14,450 nucleotides of DNA from contig URAG01000059.1 of assembly GCA_900545755.1 (NCBI GenBank), forward strand, positions 1 through 14,450, given 5' to 3'. Of the stretch, positions 1 to 10,097 are shown one piece after another; position 1 is the first letter of the stretch, and each line of letters opens with the position of its first letter. This DNA is from an uncultured Cloacibacillus sp. GTDB lineage: Bacteria > Synergistota > Synergistia > Synergistales > Synergistaceae. The notes beneath the pieces were generated by a model. That model did no database searches and was not told the DNA's origin. It saw nothing but the letters and a program-made list of their open reading frames with translations. Made by a program: the position numbers and the translations under genes.

Positions 1-549
1 GGCGTTAAGAAATATATCGGCATTGATTGCATCCGCGTCACGGCAAAGCTCAACACCGGACTGGCGATAAAGATGAAAAACCCGACCGGCATCGGCGCGG
101 ACCGTATCGTCAACGCAGTCGCCGCGCGCGAAAAGTATGGCGCGCCGCTTATCGTCGTAGACCTCGGCACGGCTATAACCTTCGACGTGATAGCCCGAGA
201 CGGCTCATATATCGGCGGCGCGATAGCTCCAGGTATGGAGCTCGCTATGGAGTCGCTCTTCTCGCGCACCGCTAAGCTGCCGCAGATAGAGCTCATCGCG
301 CCAGAGCACGTCATCGGCGGCAACACAGTCGAGGCGATACAGTCAGGCATCATCTACGGCACTGTCGGCATGGCTGACAAGATAATCAAAGGAATATTCA
401 AGGAGATAGGCGGGCCTTGCCGCGTCGTCGCTACTGGAGGCCACGCGCCGCTCATCGCTAAATACTCGAACCGTATCGACACCGTTGACCAGTGGCTGAC
501 TCTAGACGGCCTTCGTATAATCTACGAAAGGAACCGTCTTGGAGAATAA
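1..549 (+). CDS. coaX: Type III pantothenate kinase CoaX, 5' end outside window
   Basis: Phosphorylates pantothenate, the first committed step of coenzyme A synthesis, in the cytosol. The open frame runs from base 1 to a TAA at 547-549, giving 182 residues. Family members are about 255 residues, so roughly the first 75, including the N-terminal phosphate-binding Asp-x-Gly-Asn-Thr motif, lie upstream of the window. Visible type III signatures are GIGADRIVNAVAA (the GADR motif with the catalytic Asp), VVDLGTAITFDV (phosphate-binding loop of the second half), GGAIAPGM, TAKLP, VIGGNTVEAIQSG and VATGGHA, in the family order and ending in LTLDGLRIIYERN. DLGTAI replaces the more usual DFGTAT, a mild change. 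The end overlaps the dus start by 11 bases, implying cotranscription. Several Ile codons are AUA. Identification is confident; only the N-terminus is unseen. Confidence 0.95.
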   Translation, partial: GVKKYIGIDCIRVTAKLNTGLAIKMKNPTGIGADRIVNAVAAREKYGAPLIVVDLGTAITFDVIARDGSYIGGAIAPGMELAMESLFSRTAKLPQIELIAPEHVIGGNTVEAIQSGIIYGTVGMADKIIKGIFKEIGGPCRVVATGGHAPLIAKYSNRIDTVDQWLTLDGLRIIYERNRLGE

Positions 550-1609
550 TCCGCAAAGGAACGGCGCTAAGTCCGCTCTTGCCGGATGGCCTAAAGAAGT
601 CGGCGGCGTCGCAGTCGAGAACCCGATCTGGCTCGCGCCGCTGGCCGGCATAACCTTCAGTTCGTTCCGGCGCTTTCACCGCGCGCTCGGCGCAGGGCTC
701 GTCCACACGGAGATGGTCAGTGCGCTGGGGCTTATATATAAAGGCCGCAAGACTAAAGAGCTGCTCTACGGCTTCGACGATGAACGCCCGTGCGCGCTCC
801 AACTCTTCGGCGCAAGCGCGGAGGACATAGCGAAGGGCGCTGAGATTGCGCTGGCGATTCGCGGTTTCGACGCGCTAGAGGTCAATATGGCCTGCCCGAT
901 GCCGAAGGTTACGAAGAAGGGCGCGGGCTCGAAGCTGATGGAATTCCCAGACGAGGCTGCCGCGATGATGCGCGCGCTGAAAAGCTTCGGCCTGCCGGTA
1001 TGGGCTAAGGTGCGCGTCATGCCGCGCGGCTCTGCGCTAACGACGGCGCGGTTCTGCGGCAGGCTTTTCGACGCCGGTGCGGACTTTGTCTTCGTCCACG
1101 GACGCACTCCCGCGCAGAGGTACGAGGGGAAGGCCTCGCGCGACGCAGTCGGAGAAGTCGCCGCGCTGTTTCCAGGAATGATCGGCGGAAGCGGAGACTG
1201 TTACGCGCCGGAGGATTTCGAGGATTATCTTTCGCGCGGCTGTGCGGCCGTGCTAGCGGCGCGCGGCGTCCTGCGCGACGCTCTGCTTGTGCCGCGCACG
1301 CTGAAGCGTCTCGGCGCGTCCGTACCTGAGAGTTTTTGCTCTCAGAAACCGGAGGCGCAAGCCGACATTCTTCTCGAACTCGGCAGAAACATCTATAATA
1401 CCGAAGGGGAGCCGCTTGCGCTTATGATAGCGAAAAGGATGCTCGGCGCGCTCTTCAAAGGTTTCGCCGGAGCGCCGAGGCTTCGCCGCGCGGGCGCGAT
1501 GGTCAGAAAATGGGAGGACATGGAAAAGCTTCTCAAAGACCGCGAACTCGCCAGCGCCGCTGGAATTGACGGCGAGGCGCCGAATCAAGAAAATTATGCG
1601 TCATTATAA
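539..1609 (+). CDS. dus: tRNA-dihydrouridine synthase (Dus family)
   Basis: FMN enzyme that reduces specific uridines in tRNA to dihydrouridine using NAD(P)H. The 356-residue product starts at TTG 539, inside the end of coaX, with AAAGGA at 527-532 six bases upstream. Family landmarks in order: ENPIWLAPLAGIT (27-39, FMN phosphate side of the TIM barrel), NMACPMPKVTKKGAG (116-130) with the catalytic Cys119, AKVRV with Lys157, VHGRTPAQRYEGKA (186-199) with His187, then GGSGD (216-220) and AARGVL (240-245). The last two are usually GNGD and GRGAL, so the FMN phosphate-binding end is atypical. After about residue 250 comes the helical tRNA-binding domain. Its place between coaX and lysS matches the Bacillus neighbourhood of dusB/yacF. 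The exact subfamily and target uridine cannot be told from this sequence. Confidence 0.9.
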   Translation: MENNPQRNGAKSALAGWPKEVGGVAVENPIWLAPLAGITFSSFRRFHRALGAGLVHTEMVSALGLIYKGRKTKELLYGFDDERPCALQLFGASAEDIAKGAEIALAIRGFDALEVNMACPMPKVTKKGAGSKLMEFPDEAAAMMRALKSFGLPVWAKVRVMPRGSALTTARFCGRLFDAGADFVFVHGRTPAQRYEGKASRDAVGEVAALFPGMIGGSGDCYAPEDFEDYLSRGCAAVLAARGVLRDALLVPRTLKRLGASVPESFCSQKPEAQADILLELGRNIYNTEGEPLALMIAKRMLGALFKGFAGAPRLRRAGAMVRKWEDMEKLLKDRELASAAGIDGEAPNQENYASL

Positions 1610-1626
1610 AGTTTTACTAAAAACAT

Positions 1627-1631
1627 GGGAG
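1627..1631 (+). promoter_or_regulatory. SD site deciding the lysS start
   Basis: GGGAG lies just inside the longest possible lysS frame. It is 11 bases before GTG 1643 and cannot serve ATG 1625, which it directly follows. The stretch before ATG 1625 is A/T-rich without a purine-rich GGAG element. The site favours GTG 1643, although the spacing is slightly long. Confidence 0.45.
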
Positions 1632-1642
1632 ATGTGATACAA

Positions 1643-3163
1643 GTGGCAGAAGAGAAGAAGAACGCGCCGGCGCAGCAGAACGTAATGCCGGAAGAGGAAA
1701 TTTTCCGCCAGCGCAAGGACAAGCTGACGCGCCTCCGTACTGAGGAAGGCTACGATCCCTACAAGCAGGACCGCTACGAGGTGAAGCACAGCCTCGGCTA
1801 CGTAAAGGAGAAATACGACTATCTCAAACCCGAAGAGTGGGCTGAGGACGAGATACAGACTGCGGGACGCATAATCGTCCTGCGCCGCCACGGAAAGACC
1901 GCCTTCGCGACTTTCGAGGACGGCTTTGACCGCTTGCAGCTCTGCTTCCAGTTCGACGTGCTAGGCGAGGACAATTACACGTTCTTCAAAAAGTGGGTCG
2001 ACGCCGGCGACTTCATCGGCTTGGTTGGTGTCCCATTCCGCACGCAGCGCGGCGAGCTCACGCTTTCGGTGCGCAGTTTTACGCTTCTTTCAAAGGCGCT
2101 GCGTCCGATGCCGGAGAAGTATCACGGCCTCAAGGACATGGAGGTCCGTTATCGCCAGCGTTATGCAGACCTCATCGCGAACCCAGAGGTGCGCGACGTC
2201 TTCCGCAAGCGCACGAAGATAATACAGACCTTCCGCCGCGTCCTCGACAGCCACGGCACTCTTGAGGTCGAAACGCCTATTCTCTCGACAATCGCGGGCG
2301 GGGCGAACGCGCGCCCATTTATCACGCATCACAACACTCTCGATATTGACATGTACCTGCGCATAGCCACGGAGCTCTACCTCAAGCGCCTCGTCGTCGG
2401 CATGATGGGCAGGGTCTACGAGATAGGCAAGCAGTTCCGAAACGAAGGCATGGATCTGCGCCACAACCCGGAGTTCACGACGTTGGAGGTCTACTGGCCC
2501 TACGGCAACTATGAGGACATGATGAACCTCGCCGAAGAGTTGATAGTCGCCTGTGCCGACGAGCTCTTCTGCAGACGCGTTATAAATTACCAGGGCACAG
2601 AGATAGACTTAAATCCGCCGTTCCGACGCGCTACGATGGCTGAGCTAGTGCATGAGCACGCCGGTATAGACTTTATGAACATAACAGACGAGGAGGCGCG
2701 CCGCCAGGCTGCGCTGCGCGGGCTCGATATCAAACCTTCGTTCACGCGTTTCGACATCCTGCCGATGTTCTTCGACGAGTTCGTCGAGGACAAATTGATC
2801 CAGCCGACCTTCGTCATGGGGCATCCGACCGTTATATCGCCGCTTTCGAAGCGCAACAAAGAAAATCCTGACATCACCGACCGCTTCGAGCTCTATATCA
2901 ACGGTTGGGAGATAGCGAACGCCTTCAGCGAGCTCAACGACCCGCTCGACCAGCGCGAGCGCTTCATCGATCAGGCGCGCAAGAAGGCGGATGGCGACGA
3001 CGAGTCGCACCCGTTTGACGAGGACTTCGTCAACGCGCTCGAGTACGGTTTGCCGCCGACTGGCGGAATGGGCGTCGGCATCGACCGCGTGACGATGCTG
3101 CTCACCGACTCAAAGAGCATACGCGACGTCATATTCTTCCCGACGATGAAGCCGAAGGACTAA
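1643..3163 (+). CDS. lysS: Lysyl-tRNA synthetase, class II
   Basis: Charges tRNA-Lys with lysine using ATP, in the cytosol as a homodimer. From GTG 1643 the product is 506 residues, normal for bacterial class II LysRS. An N-terminal OB-fold anticodon-binding domain spans about 73-150, followed by the catalytic core. Core landmarks are motif 1 around 200-216 (LEVETPILSTIAGGANARPF follows), motif 2 at 265-285 (FRNEGMDLRHNPEFTTLE), the lysine/ATP region ELYINGWEIANAFSELNDP at 416-434 and motif 3 at 474-484 (GGMGVGIDRVTMLL). The start is a choice. ATG 1625 is in frame and gives 512 residues but has no SD, whereas GGGAG at 1627-1631 lies 11 bases before GTG 1643 and gives MAEEKK. The gene is 33 bases after dus (15 if ATG 1625 is used) and 21 before ligA, so probably the same transcript. 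No T-box leader is visible. Confidence 0.96.
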   Translation: MAEEKKNAPAQQNVMPEEEIFRQRKDKLTRLRTEEGYDPYKQDRYEVKHSLGYVKEKYDYLKPEEWAEDEIQTAGRIIVLRRHGKTAFATFEDGFDRLQLCFQFDVLGEDNYTFFKKWVDAGDFIGLVGVPFRTQRGELTLSVRSFTLLSKALRPMPEKYHGLKDMEVRYRQRYADLIANPEVRDVFRKRTKIIQTFRRVLDSHGTLEVETPILSTIAGGANARPFITHHNTLDIDMYLRIATELYLKRLVVGMMGRVYEIGKQFRNEGMDLRHNPEFTTLEVYWPYGNYEDMMNLAEELIVACADELFCRRVINYQGTEIDLNPPFRRATMAELVHEHAGIDFMNITDEEARRQAALRGLDIKPSFTRFDILPMFFDEFVEDKLIQPTFVMGHPTVISPLSKRNKENPDITDRFELYINGWEIANAFSELNDPLDQRERFIDQARKKADGDDESHPFDEDFVNALEYGLPPTGGMGVGIDRVTMLLTDSKSIRDVIFFPTMKPKD

Positions 3164-3184
3164 AGACGGCGCCGGAAGACGTTC

Positions 3185-5234
<2,050 letters not shown>

Positions 5235-5263
5235 AGAAATTCCTCGCTCAAGGGGGTTTATAT

Positions 5264-5581
5264 ATGATACAGAATATGGAGATGGACAGGGAAAGGCTGC
5301 GCGAAGTGCTGACGCTGTCGCGGATCGGGCTGCCCGAAGAAAAATATCAGGAAGTGCTCGACCGCGTAAACGAGATTCTCAGGCTCTGCGACAAGATGCA
5401 GGAGCTTGCCGGCGAGGACGTGCCGCCGTTCGAATGGGACGTGAAGAAGGCTCCAGCCCGCCGCGCTGACGAGCCTGTGAAATGGGACGGACGCGACGCG
5501 TTCCTGGACCAGGCGCCTGTGCGCGAGGGCGACTTCTTCCGCGTGCCGCGCATAATAGCGCTTGAGGACGAGGAGGAATAG
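5264..5581 (+). CDS. gatC: Asp/Glu-tRNA amidotransferase subunit C
   Basis: Small subunit that wraps around and stabilises the GatA-GatB pair of the tRNA-dependent amidotransferase. The 105-residue product starts at ATG 5264 behind AGGGGG (5251-5256). It shows the GatC pattern: an N-terminal helical part with LREVLTLSRIGLPEEKYQEVLDRVNEIL (about 11-38), a linker with DVPPFEW, a basic KKAPARRADEP stretch and the C-terminal AFLDQAPVREGDFFRVPRII block. It ends in an acidic tail (LEDEEE). Length is at the upper end of the family's usual 90-105. It lies 29 bases after ligA and 2 bases before gatA. It is so short and divergent that it would be uncertain alone, but with gatA and gatB next door the call is secure. 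Confidence 0.93.
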   Translation: MIQNMEMDRERLREVLTLSRIGLPEEKYQEVLDRVNEILRLCDKMQELAGEDVPPFEWDVKKAPARRADEPVKWDGRDAFLDQAPVREGDFFRVPRIIALEDEEE

Positions 5582-5583
5582 CC

Positions 5584-7041
5584 GTGGAATTTCATAAGCT
5601 TTCGGCGCGCGAGATAGCGCGCGGCGTGAAAGACAAACGTTTCACCGCCGAGGAGGTCGCGCGCAGCACGATAGAGCGCATAAAGACTCTCGACAAAAAA
5701 TACAACTCAGTCGTCACGATCTGCGAGGACGAGGCGCTTGCCGCGGCGCGAAGGGTGGACGAAGCTATAGCGCGCGGCGAAGACCCCGGCGTTCTCGCCG
5801 GCGTGCCCTTCGCCGTCAAGGACAATTTCTGCACTGCCGGCATAGAGACGACCTGCTGCAGCAACATGCTCAAGGGCTGGGTCCCGCAGTATGACGCGAC
5901 CGCGGTCAAAAACATGAAAGAGGCCGGAGCCGTACTCGTAGGTAAGACGAACATGGACGAGTTCGCGATGGGCAGCACGACCGAAAGCTCCATCTTCGGG
6001 CCGACGCTCAACCCGCGCGACACGGGACGCGTCCCGGGCGGAAGTTCGGGCGGCAGCGCCGCCGTCGTCGCGGCCGGGCTCGTGCCCGTCGCCCTCGGCA
6101 GCGACACGGGCGGCTCGGTGCGCCAGCCGGCGGCTTTCTGCGGCGTGCAGGGCATGAAGCCCTCCTACGGGCAGATAAGCCGCTACGGCATCGTCGCCTA
6201 CGCTTCGTCGCTCGACCAGGTCGGCCCGATAGCGCGTAGCGTCGAAGACCTCGCCGTGCTTATGGACGTTCTCGCGAAGGAAGACCCGAACGACACAACC
6301 TGCGACGCGTACGAGCGCCCGTCGTTCAGCGGCGCGCTTAACGAAGCCTCGCTAGCGGGCAAAAAAGTCGCCGTGCTCGCGGGTTACGACAAGAGCAGCA
6401 TCGACGCTCCGCTCGTGCAGGCGATAGACCGCGCCGTCGAAATCTGCCGCGATGCCGGAGCCGAGATAATCGAGGCGAGCCTTCCGATAACGATGGAGCA
6501 CACGGTCGCCTGCTACTACATGGTGGCGCTCGGAGACGCGAGCTCGAAGCTCGCATGCTACGACGGGATGCGCTACGGCCACCACGCCGACGGCAAAAAC
6601 CTTTCCGAAATGTACAAGAAGAGCCGCATGGAGGGCTTTGGCGAAGAGGTGCGCAAGCGCATACTCGTCGGCACGTGCATATTGACGCGCGGCTATTACG
6701 AAAACTACTTCGTCCCGGCGACCAAGGTGCGCCAGCTCATCTCAGACGAATTTAGAAATCTTTTTCGCAGCGCGGATTTCCTCATCTGCCCGATAACGCC
6801 GGCGCTCGCCTACAAGCGCGGCCTCAGTGAGACAGACCCGGTAAGGATGTACCTCGGCGACGTGTTCACGACGATAGCGAACCTAGCCGGTCTTCCGAGC
6901 ATGAGCCTTAACCTCGGCTTTACCCCGGAAGGGCTGCCGACGAACGTGCAGATACTGGCCCCGCGCTTCGGCGACGCGGAGCTGCTCGCCTGCGCCTCCG
7001 TGATAGAAAAAGCCGCAGGCGCTCCCGAAGCGGCGGAATAG
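5584..7041 (+). CDS. gatA: Asp/Glu-tRNA amidotransferase subunit A (glutaminase)
   Basis: Amidase-signature subunit that hydrolyses glutamine and feeds ammonia to GatB, converting mischarged Glu-tRNAGln (and often Asp-tRNAAsn) to the correct amide form. The 485-residue product has the full Ser-cisSer-Lys triad at the standard family positions: Lys79 in VPFAVKDN, cis-Ser154 in PGGSSGGSAA (151-160) and nucleophile Ser178 in GSDTGGSVRQPA (172-183). NMDEFAMGSTTE (123-134) and the C-terminal LPSMSLNLGFTPEGLPTNVQ block are also present. The start is GTG 5584; its SD, GGAGG at 5572-5576, lies inside the last codons of gatC, which suggests translational coupling. The presence of the complex implies that the organism makes Gln-tRNA and/or Asn-tRNA indirectly; which one cannot be told here. 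Confidence 0.98.
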   Translation: MEFHKLSAREIARGVKDKRFTAEEVARSTIERIKTLDKKYNSVVTICEDEALAAARRVDEAIARGEDPGVLAGVPFAVKDNFCTAGIETTCCSNMLKGWVPQYDATAVKNMKEAGAVLVGKTNMDEFAMGSTTESSIFGPTLNPRDTGRVPGGSSGGSAAVVAAGLVPVALGSDTGGSVRQPAAFCGVQGMKPSYGQISRYGIVAYASSLDQVGPIARSVEDLAVLMDVLAKEDPNDTTCDAYERPSFSGALNEASLAGKKVAVLAGYDKSSIDAPLVQAIDRAVEICRDAGAEIIEASLPITMEHTVACYYMVALGDASSKLACYDGMRYGHHADGKNLSEMYKKSRMEGFGEEVRKRILVGTCILTRGYYENYFVPATKVRQLISDEFRNLFRSADFLICPITPALAYKRGLSETDPVRMYLGDVFTTIANLAGLPSMSLNLGFTPEGLPTNVQILAPRFGDAELLACASVIEKAAGAPEAAE

Positions 7042-7053
7042 GAGGTAAACGAG

Positions 7054-8511
7054 ATGAAAAGAAAAGTAGTCATTGGACTTGAAATACATCTCCAGCTCAA
7101 AACGAAGACGAAGCTCTTTTGCAGCTGCTCGACCGACTACATCGGCGCGACTCCTAACACCAACGTCTGCCCGATATGCCTCGCCGTTCCCGGCACGCTA
7201 CCGGTCATCAACGACCACGCGGTCGACCTCGCCGTGAAAATGGGGCTCGGCCTCCACTGCGAAATACAGGACGGCACACGCTTCCACCGCAAACACTACT
7301 TCTACGCCGACCTGCCTAAGGCCTACCAGATAACGCAATACGAGCACGCTATAGCCCAGGGCGGCTACCTTGACGTCATCGCAGACGGCAAGCCGAAGAG
7401 AATCCGCCTCGACCACCTGCATCTTGAAGAAGACGCGGGCAAGCTCGTACATCCGACCGCGGACGGGCGCCTTTCTGGCGCGGCCTACTCGCTTGTCGAC
7501 TACAACCGCGGCGGCATGCCTCTGTCCGAGATAGTCTCAATGCCGGACATGAACTCTCCTGCGGAGGCTATCGCCTACGTCACGCAGATACGCCAGCTTG
7601 CGCGCTACCTCGACGTTTCCGACGGTGAAATGGAGTCAGGCTCGCTGCGTGTAGACGTAAACGTCTCGCTTTGCAACCCGGACGGCTCTTTCGGTACGAG
7701 GGTTGAGCTCAAGAATATAAACTCGCTGAAGTCGATAGAGCGCGCGCTTGAATACGAAATTGCGCGTCAGAACCGCGTGCTCGACGAGGGCGGCGTGCTC
7801 GTGCAGGAGACCCGCCTCTGGGACGACGCGGCCGGCGTGACGCGCTCGATGCGCAGTAAGGAGGGGGCGCGCGACTACCGCTACTACGTCGAGATGGACC
7901 TAGCGCCGATAGACGCGAAGCCGGACTATGTAGAGCGTATCCGCGCGTCGCTGCCTGAGATGCCGTGGGACAAGCGCGACCGCTTTATGAAGCAGTACGG
8001 CCTCTCGCTCGAAGAGAGCCAGCAGATCACGGAGCAGCGCGAGATGGCAGACTACTACGAAGAAATGGTCAAGGCCGGGGCCCCGGCGGCGAAGGCCGCG
8101 AACTGGACGCGCATGGAGGTGCAGCGCATACTTCATGAAGAATCGCTGGACATAACTCAGTTCCCGATTCCGGCGAAGGAACTCGGAACGCTTGTCGCGA
8201 AGGTGGAGAGGCGCGAGCTTTCCAACACTCAGGCGAAGGACGTGCTCGCCGCGATGTTCGGCGAAAAACTCTCGCTCGAAGCCGCGATGAAAAAATGCGG
8301 AGCCGCGGGAGGACGCATGACGGGCGACGCGCTTTCAGCGGTCATCGATAAGGTCTTCGCAGAACAGCCCGAGGCCGTCGAGACGATTAAAAAAGGCGCC
8401 GACAAAAAAGGCGCGAAGGCGAAATTCCTTCAGGGGCTCGTAATGCGCGAGACGCGCGGAAGCGCCGACCCCGCCGAAGCCGCGAGGCTGATTGCAGAAA
8501 AGCTGAAATAG
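7054..8511 (+). CDS. gatB: Asp/Glu-tRNA amidotransferase subunit B (amide transfer)
   Basis: Binds the mischarged aminoacyl-tRNA, activates its side-chain carboxylate with ATP and adds the ammonia produced by GatA. The 485-residue product starts at ATG 7054; the SD AGGAGG (7040-7045) overlaps the gatA stop codon. Visible landmarks are GLEIHLQLKTKTKLFCSCS (8-26) with the first zinc Cys pair, NVCPICLAVPGTLPV with the second pair, FHRKHYFYADLPKAYQI, LHLEEDAGKLVH, LVDYNRGGMPLSEIVS, MESGSLRVDVNVS, VELKNINSL, QETRLWDDAAGVTRSMRSKE and DYRYYVEMDL. The C-terminal part is the helical and YqeY-like tRNA-binding tail. Normally near-invariant spots are changed: CLAVPG for CLGHPG or similar, YADLPKAYQI for YPDLPKGYQI, and YVEMDL for FPEPDL. 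This fits an early-branching lineage rather than loss of function. It is the last gene of the operon, followed by a terminator. Confidence 0.98.
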   Translation: MKRKVVIGLEIHLQLKTKTKLFCSCSTDYIGATPNTNVCPICLAVPGTLPVINDHAVDLAVKMGLGLHCEIQDGTRFHRKHYFYADLPKAYQITQYEHAIAQGGYLDVIADGKPKRIRLDHLHLEEDAGKLVHPTADGRLSGAAYSLVDYNRGGMPLSEIVSMPDMNSPAEAIAYVTQIRQLARYLDVSDGEMESGSLRVDVNVSLCNPDGSFGTRVELKNINSLKSIERALEYEIARQNRVLDEGGVLVQETRLWDDAAGVTRSMRSKEGARDYRYYVEMDLAPIDAKPDYVERIRASLPEMPWDKRDRFMKQYGLSLEESQQITEQREMADYYEEMVKAGAPAAKAANWTRMEVQRILHEESLDITQFPIPAKELGTLVAKVERRELSNTQAKDVLAAMFGEKLSLEAAMKKCGAAGGRMTGDALSAVIDKVFAEQPEAVETIKKGADKKGAKAKFLQGLVMRETRGSADPAEAARLIAEKLK

Positions 8512-8543
8512 TCTGCGGTTTTGCCGAAAAATCCGAAATTTAT

Positions 8544-8578
8544 AAAAAATCCCGAGGCGTCAGGCCCCGGGATTTTTT
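8544..8578. terminator. Bidirectional Rho-independent terminator between gatB and the MATE gene
   Basis: An inverted repeat with a 6-A run on the left, core AATCCCG-A-GGC, a GTCA loop, GGC-C-CCGGGATT on the right and a 6-T run. One A/C mismatch lies inside a stem of about 15 pairs including the A/T flanks. Because both an A-run and a T-run flank the GC core, it can stop plus-strand transcripts from gatB (33 bases after the stop) and minus-strand transcripts from the MATE gene (12 bases after its stop). Confidence 0.9.
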
Positions 8579-8589
8579 CTCGTCCCCGC

Positions 8590-9957
8590 TTAGATTATGG
8601 AAGAAACTCCGCGCCGCGCGCGCCTCATCCACGCGAGGCAGGCGGCGAAGAACAAAATGCCGTAAACGGTCGTAACCGGCGTGGCAAGCCCGATGAGCGT
8701 GAGCGTCGCCCCTGGCAGGGACGCCAGGAAGAAACAGAGCGGGATGCGCACAAGCAGCGCCGAAGTAAGCCCCTGCGCCATGACGGGAATGCTCTCGCCG
8801 TGCCCGTTGAAATATCCTATGACGCTGAAAAGCACGCATGTCAGCACGCATTCGGGCGAGAAGCCTTTGAGATAGGCCGCGCTCTGATCGATTACGCCTC
8901 CGTCCTCGGTGAAGAACGACGACAAAAATCCGCCGAAGAAGAACCCGGCGCAGAACATGAACAGGCCCAGCCCGCAGCCAACTGTGATCGCCGACAAAAC
9001 GCCTTTGACGGCGCGGTCTCCGCGTCCTGCTCCGATGTTCTGCGCGACGAAGGCCGATACGCTCTGCATAATCGACGACGGCACGAGCATGGTGACCGAA
9101 ACGACCTTCTGTGCGACGCCGTAGCCCGCCGACGGCAGAAGCCCCATGCCGTTCACAATCATGTTGATGACGAGGAACGAAATCTGCACCGTCGTCTCTT
9201 GAAGCGCGATAGGAACGCCGACGCGCAGTATCCTCCTGAGCTCGCCCCTGTCCACGCGTATGCATGCGAGCGAAAATTCAAACGGCGGCCTGTGCTTCCT
9301 CAAAAACGCCACGGACGCGGCGACGGAGACGAACTGCGCGAAAACCGTGGCGATGGCGACCCCAGCCACGTCCATGCCGTACAGCCCCGTAAGCAGCAAA
9401 TCTCCCGCAACGTTGACGGCGCATGCGACGCCGACGAACAGCAGCGGCGTGTTCGCGTCCCCGGCTCCGCGCATAATCGCGCTGATCACGTTGTAAAAAA
9501 TTATAATCAACGTTCCGCCGCAGCAGATGCGCAGATAAACGACGGCCTTTGCGTGCGCCTCCGCCGGCACATTAAGCAACGACGCGATATCCTCCGCGAA
9601 AAACTCAAGCGCCGCAGTTGCGGCAACCCCGAGCGCCGCGAAAAGCACGACAGCCGTCCCGACCGCGTCGCCTGCGAGGTCGCCGCGTCCTTCGCCCATG
9701 CGTTGTCCGACGGCGACGGTAACGCCCATAGCGAGGCTCGTAATTATAAACGTCACCATCTGCATAAACGCGCTGGCAGTGCCGACGGCCGCGATACTCG
9801 AAGCGTCGCCGAACCGCCCTACGACGAGCAGGTCGACCGCTCCGTAGGCCGCCTGAAGAATAAGCGCGCCGAGTACCGGCAGGGCGAACGATACGAGCGA
9901 ATAGACTACCGGCCCCTCTGTCAAAGATTTTTCTTTTTTCAAATTCCTGTTAAACAT
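8590..9957 (-). CDS. MATE-family multidrug/sodium antiporter
   Basis: Predicted inner-membrane exporter that expels cationic drugs or metabolites in exchange for Na+ or H+. The 455-residue product has the usual MATE length and twelve hydrophobic segments in two homologous halves. The N-half carries ALPVLGALILQAAYGAVD followed by LLVVGRFGDASSIAAVGTAS (about 25-62) and MGEGRGDLAGDAVGT (87-101). The C-half repeats the pattern with VGVPIALQETTVQISFLVINM (from about 236), AGYGVAQKV and AQNIGAGRGDRAVKGV (305-320). A short Lys-rich N-terminus (NRNLKKEKS) precedes the first membrane segment; the C-terminus is Arg-rich. ATG at 9957-9955 has only a weak SD-like GAGTGA upstream. It is convergent with gatB and divergent from a LysR-type regulator, which probably controls it. 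It most resembles the NorM/DinF-like bacterial group, but the substrate cannot be deduced, so no symbol is given. Confidence 0.93.
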   Translation of the reverse strand: MFNRNLKKEKSLTEGPVVYSLVSFALPVLGALILQAAYGAVDLLVVGRFGDASSIAAVGTASAFMQMVTFIITSLAMGVTVAVGQRMGEGRGDLAGDAVGTAVVLFAALGVAATAALEFFAEDIASLLNVPAEAHAKAVVYLRICCGGTLIIIFYNVISAIMRGAGDANTPLLFVGVACAVNVAGDLLLTGLYGMDVAGVAIATVFAQFVSVAASVAFLRKHRPPFEFSLACIRVDRGELRRILRVGVPIALQETTVQISFLVINMIVNGMGLLPSAGYGVAQKVVSVTMLVPSSIMQSVSAFVAQNIGAGRGDRAVKGVLSAITVGCGLGLFMFCAGFFFGGFLSSFFTEDGGVIDQSAAYLKGFSPECVLTCVLFSVIGYFNGHGESIPVMAQGLTSALLVRIPLCFFLASLPGATLTLIGLATPVTTVYGILFFAACLAWMRRARRGVSSII

Positions 9958-10022
9958 AACGAAGTTTCACTCGCTTTGCAAAATTTCATACGCGAGCAGC
10001 GTTTGTCAGCGCGCGCCGTTCT

Positions 10023-10050
10023 ATTATAGTGATTTGAACGCCGTCGTTAA
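10023..10050 (-). promoter_or_regulatory. Predicted sigma70-type promoter of the MATE gene
   Basis: Read on the minus strand: a -35-like TTAACG (10050-10045; 4 of 6 consensus bases), a 16-base spacer and a perfect -10 TATAAT (10028-10023). Predicted transcription start is near 10016, leaving a leader of about 58 bases to the MATE start codon. The weak -35 fits dependence on an activator, consistent with the dyad further upstream. Confidence 0.6.
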
Positions 10051-10063
10051 TTCAGAGTATGTT
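10034..10063 (+). promoter_or_regulatory. Predicted promoter of the lysR-type gene
   Basis: TTGAAC (10034-10039), an 18-base spacer and TATGTT (10058-10063; 4 of 6 -10 bases). The predicted start, near 10070, falls inside the dyad at 10067-10089, so a bound regulator would block it. This promoter is face-to-face and interleaved with the MATE promoter. It is a weaker prediction than its partner. Confidence 0.4.
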
Positions 10064-10066
10064 ATT

Positions 10067-10089
10067 ATTGATAAGCATATTTTATCAAT
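10067..10089. promoter_or_regulatory. LysR-type operator candidate (dyad with T-N11-A core)
   Basis: Perfect inverted repeat ATTGATAA-N7-TTATCAAT centred at 10078. The symmetric T at 10072 and A at 10084 give the T-N11-A spacing typical of LysR-type boxes. The centre is about 62 bases upstream of the predicted MATE transcription start, close to the -65 position usual for the LysR recognition site, and it covers the predicted lysR start site. It ends one base before the regulator's SD. A short RNA hairpin in the lysR leader is an alternative reading. Confidence 0.65.
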
Positions 10090-10090
10090 G

Positions 10091-10097
10091 AAGGAGG
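10091..10097 (+). promoter_or_regulatory. SD site deciding the lysR-type gene start
   Basis: AAGGAGG is a near-perfect anti-16S match eight bases before GTG 10106. It selects that codon over the upstream in-frame ATG 10088 and TTG 10034, which lack such a site. Confidence 0.8.

Noticed and set aside
1566..1610. Internal promoter before lysS (TTGACG 1566-1571, TATAAA 1605-1610)
   Set aside because: The two elements are 33 bases apart, and neither has a good partner at 16-18 bases. The close gene spacing favours read-through from upstream.
8521..10029. A 502-codon open frame on the plus strand across the whole MATE gene
   Set aside because: It is the antisense of a clear membrane protein gene. 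The translation is Arg/His/Asp-rich with no domain, begins inside the terminator region and lacks a credible SD. GC-rich codon bias creates such open antisense frames.
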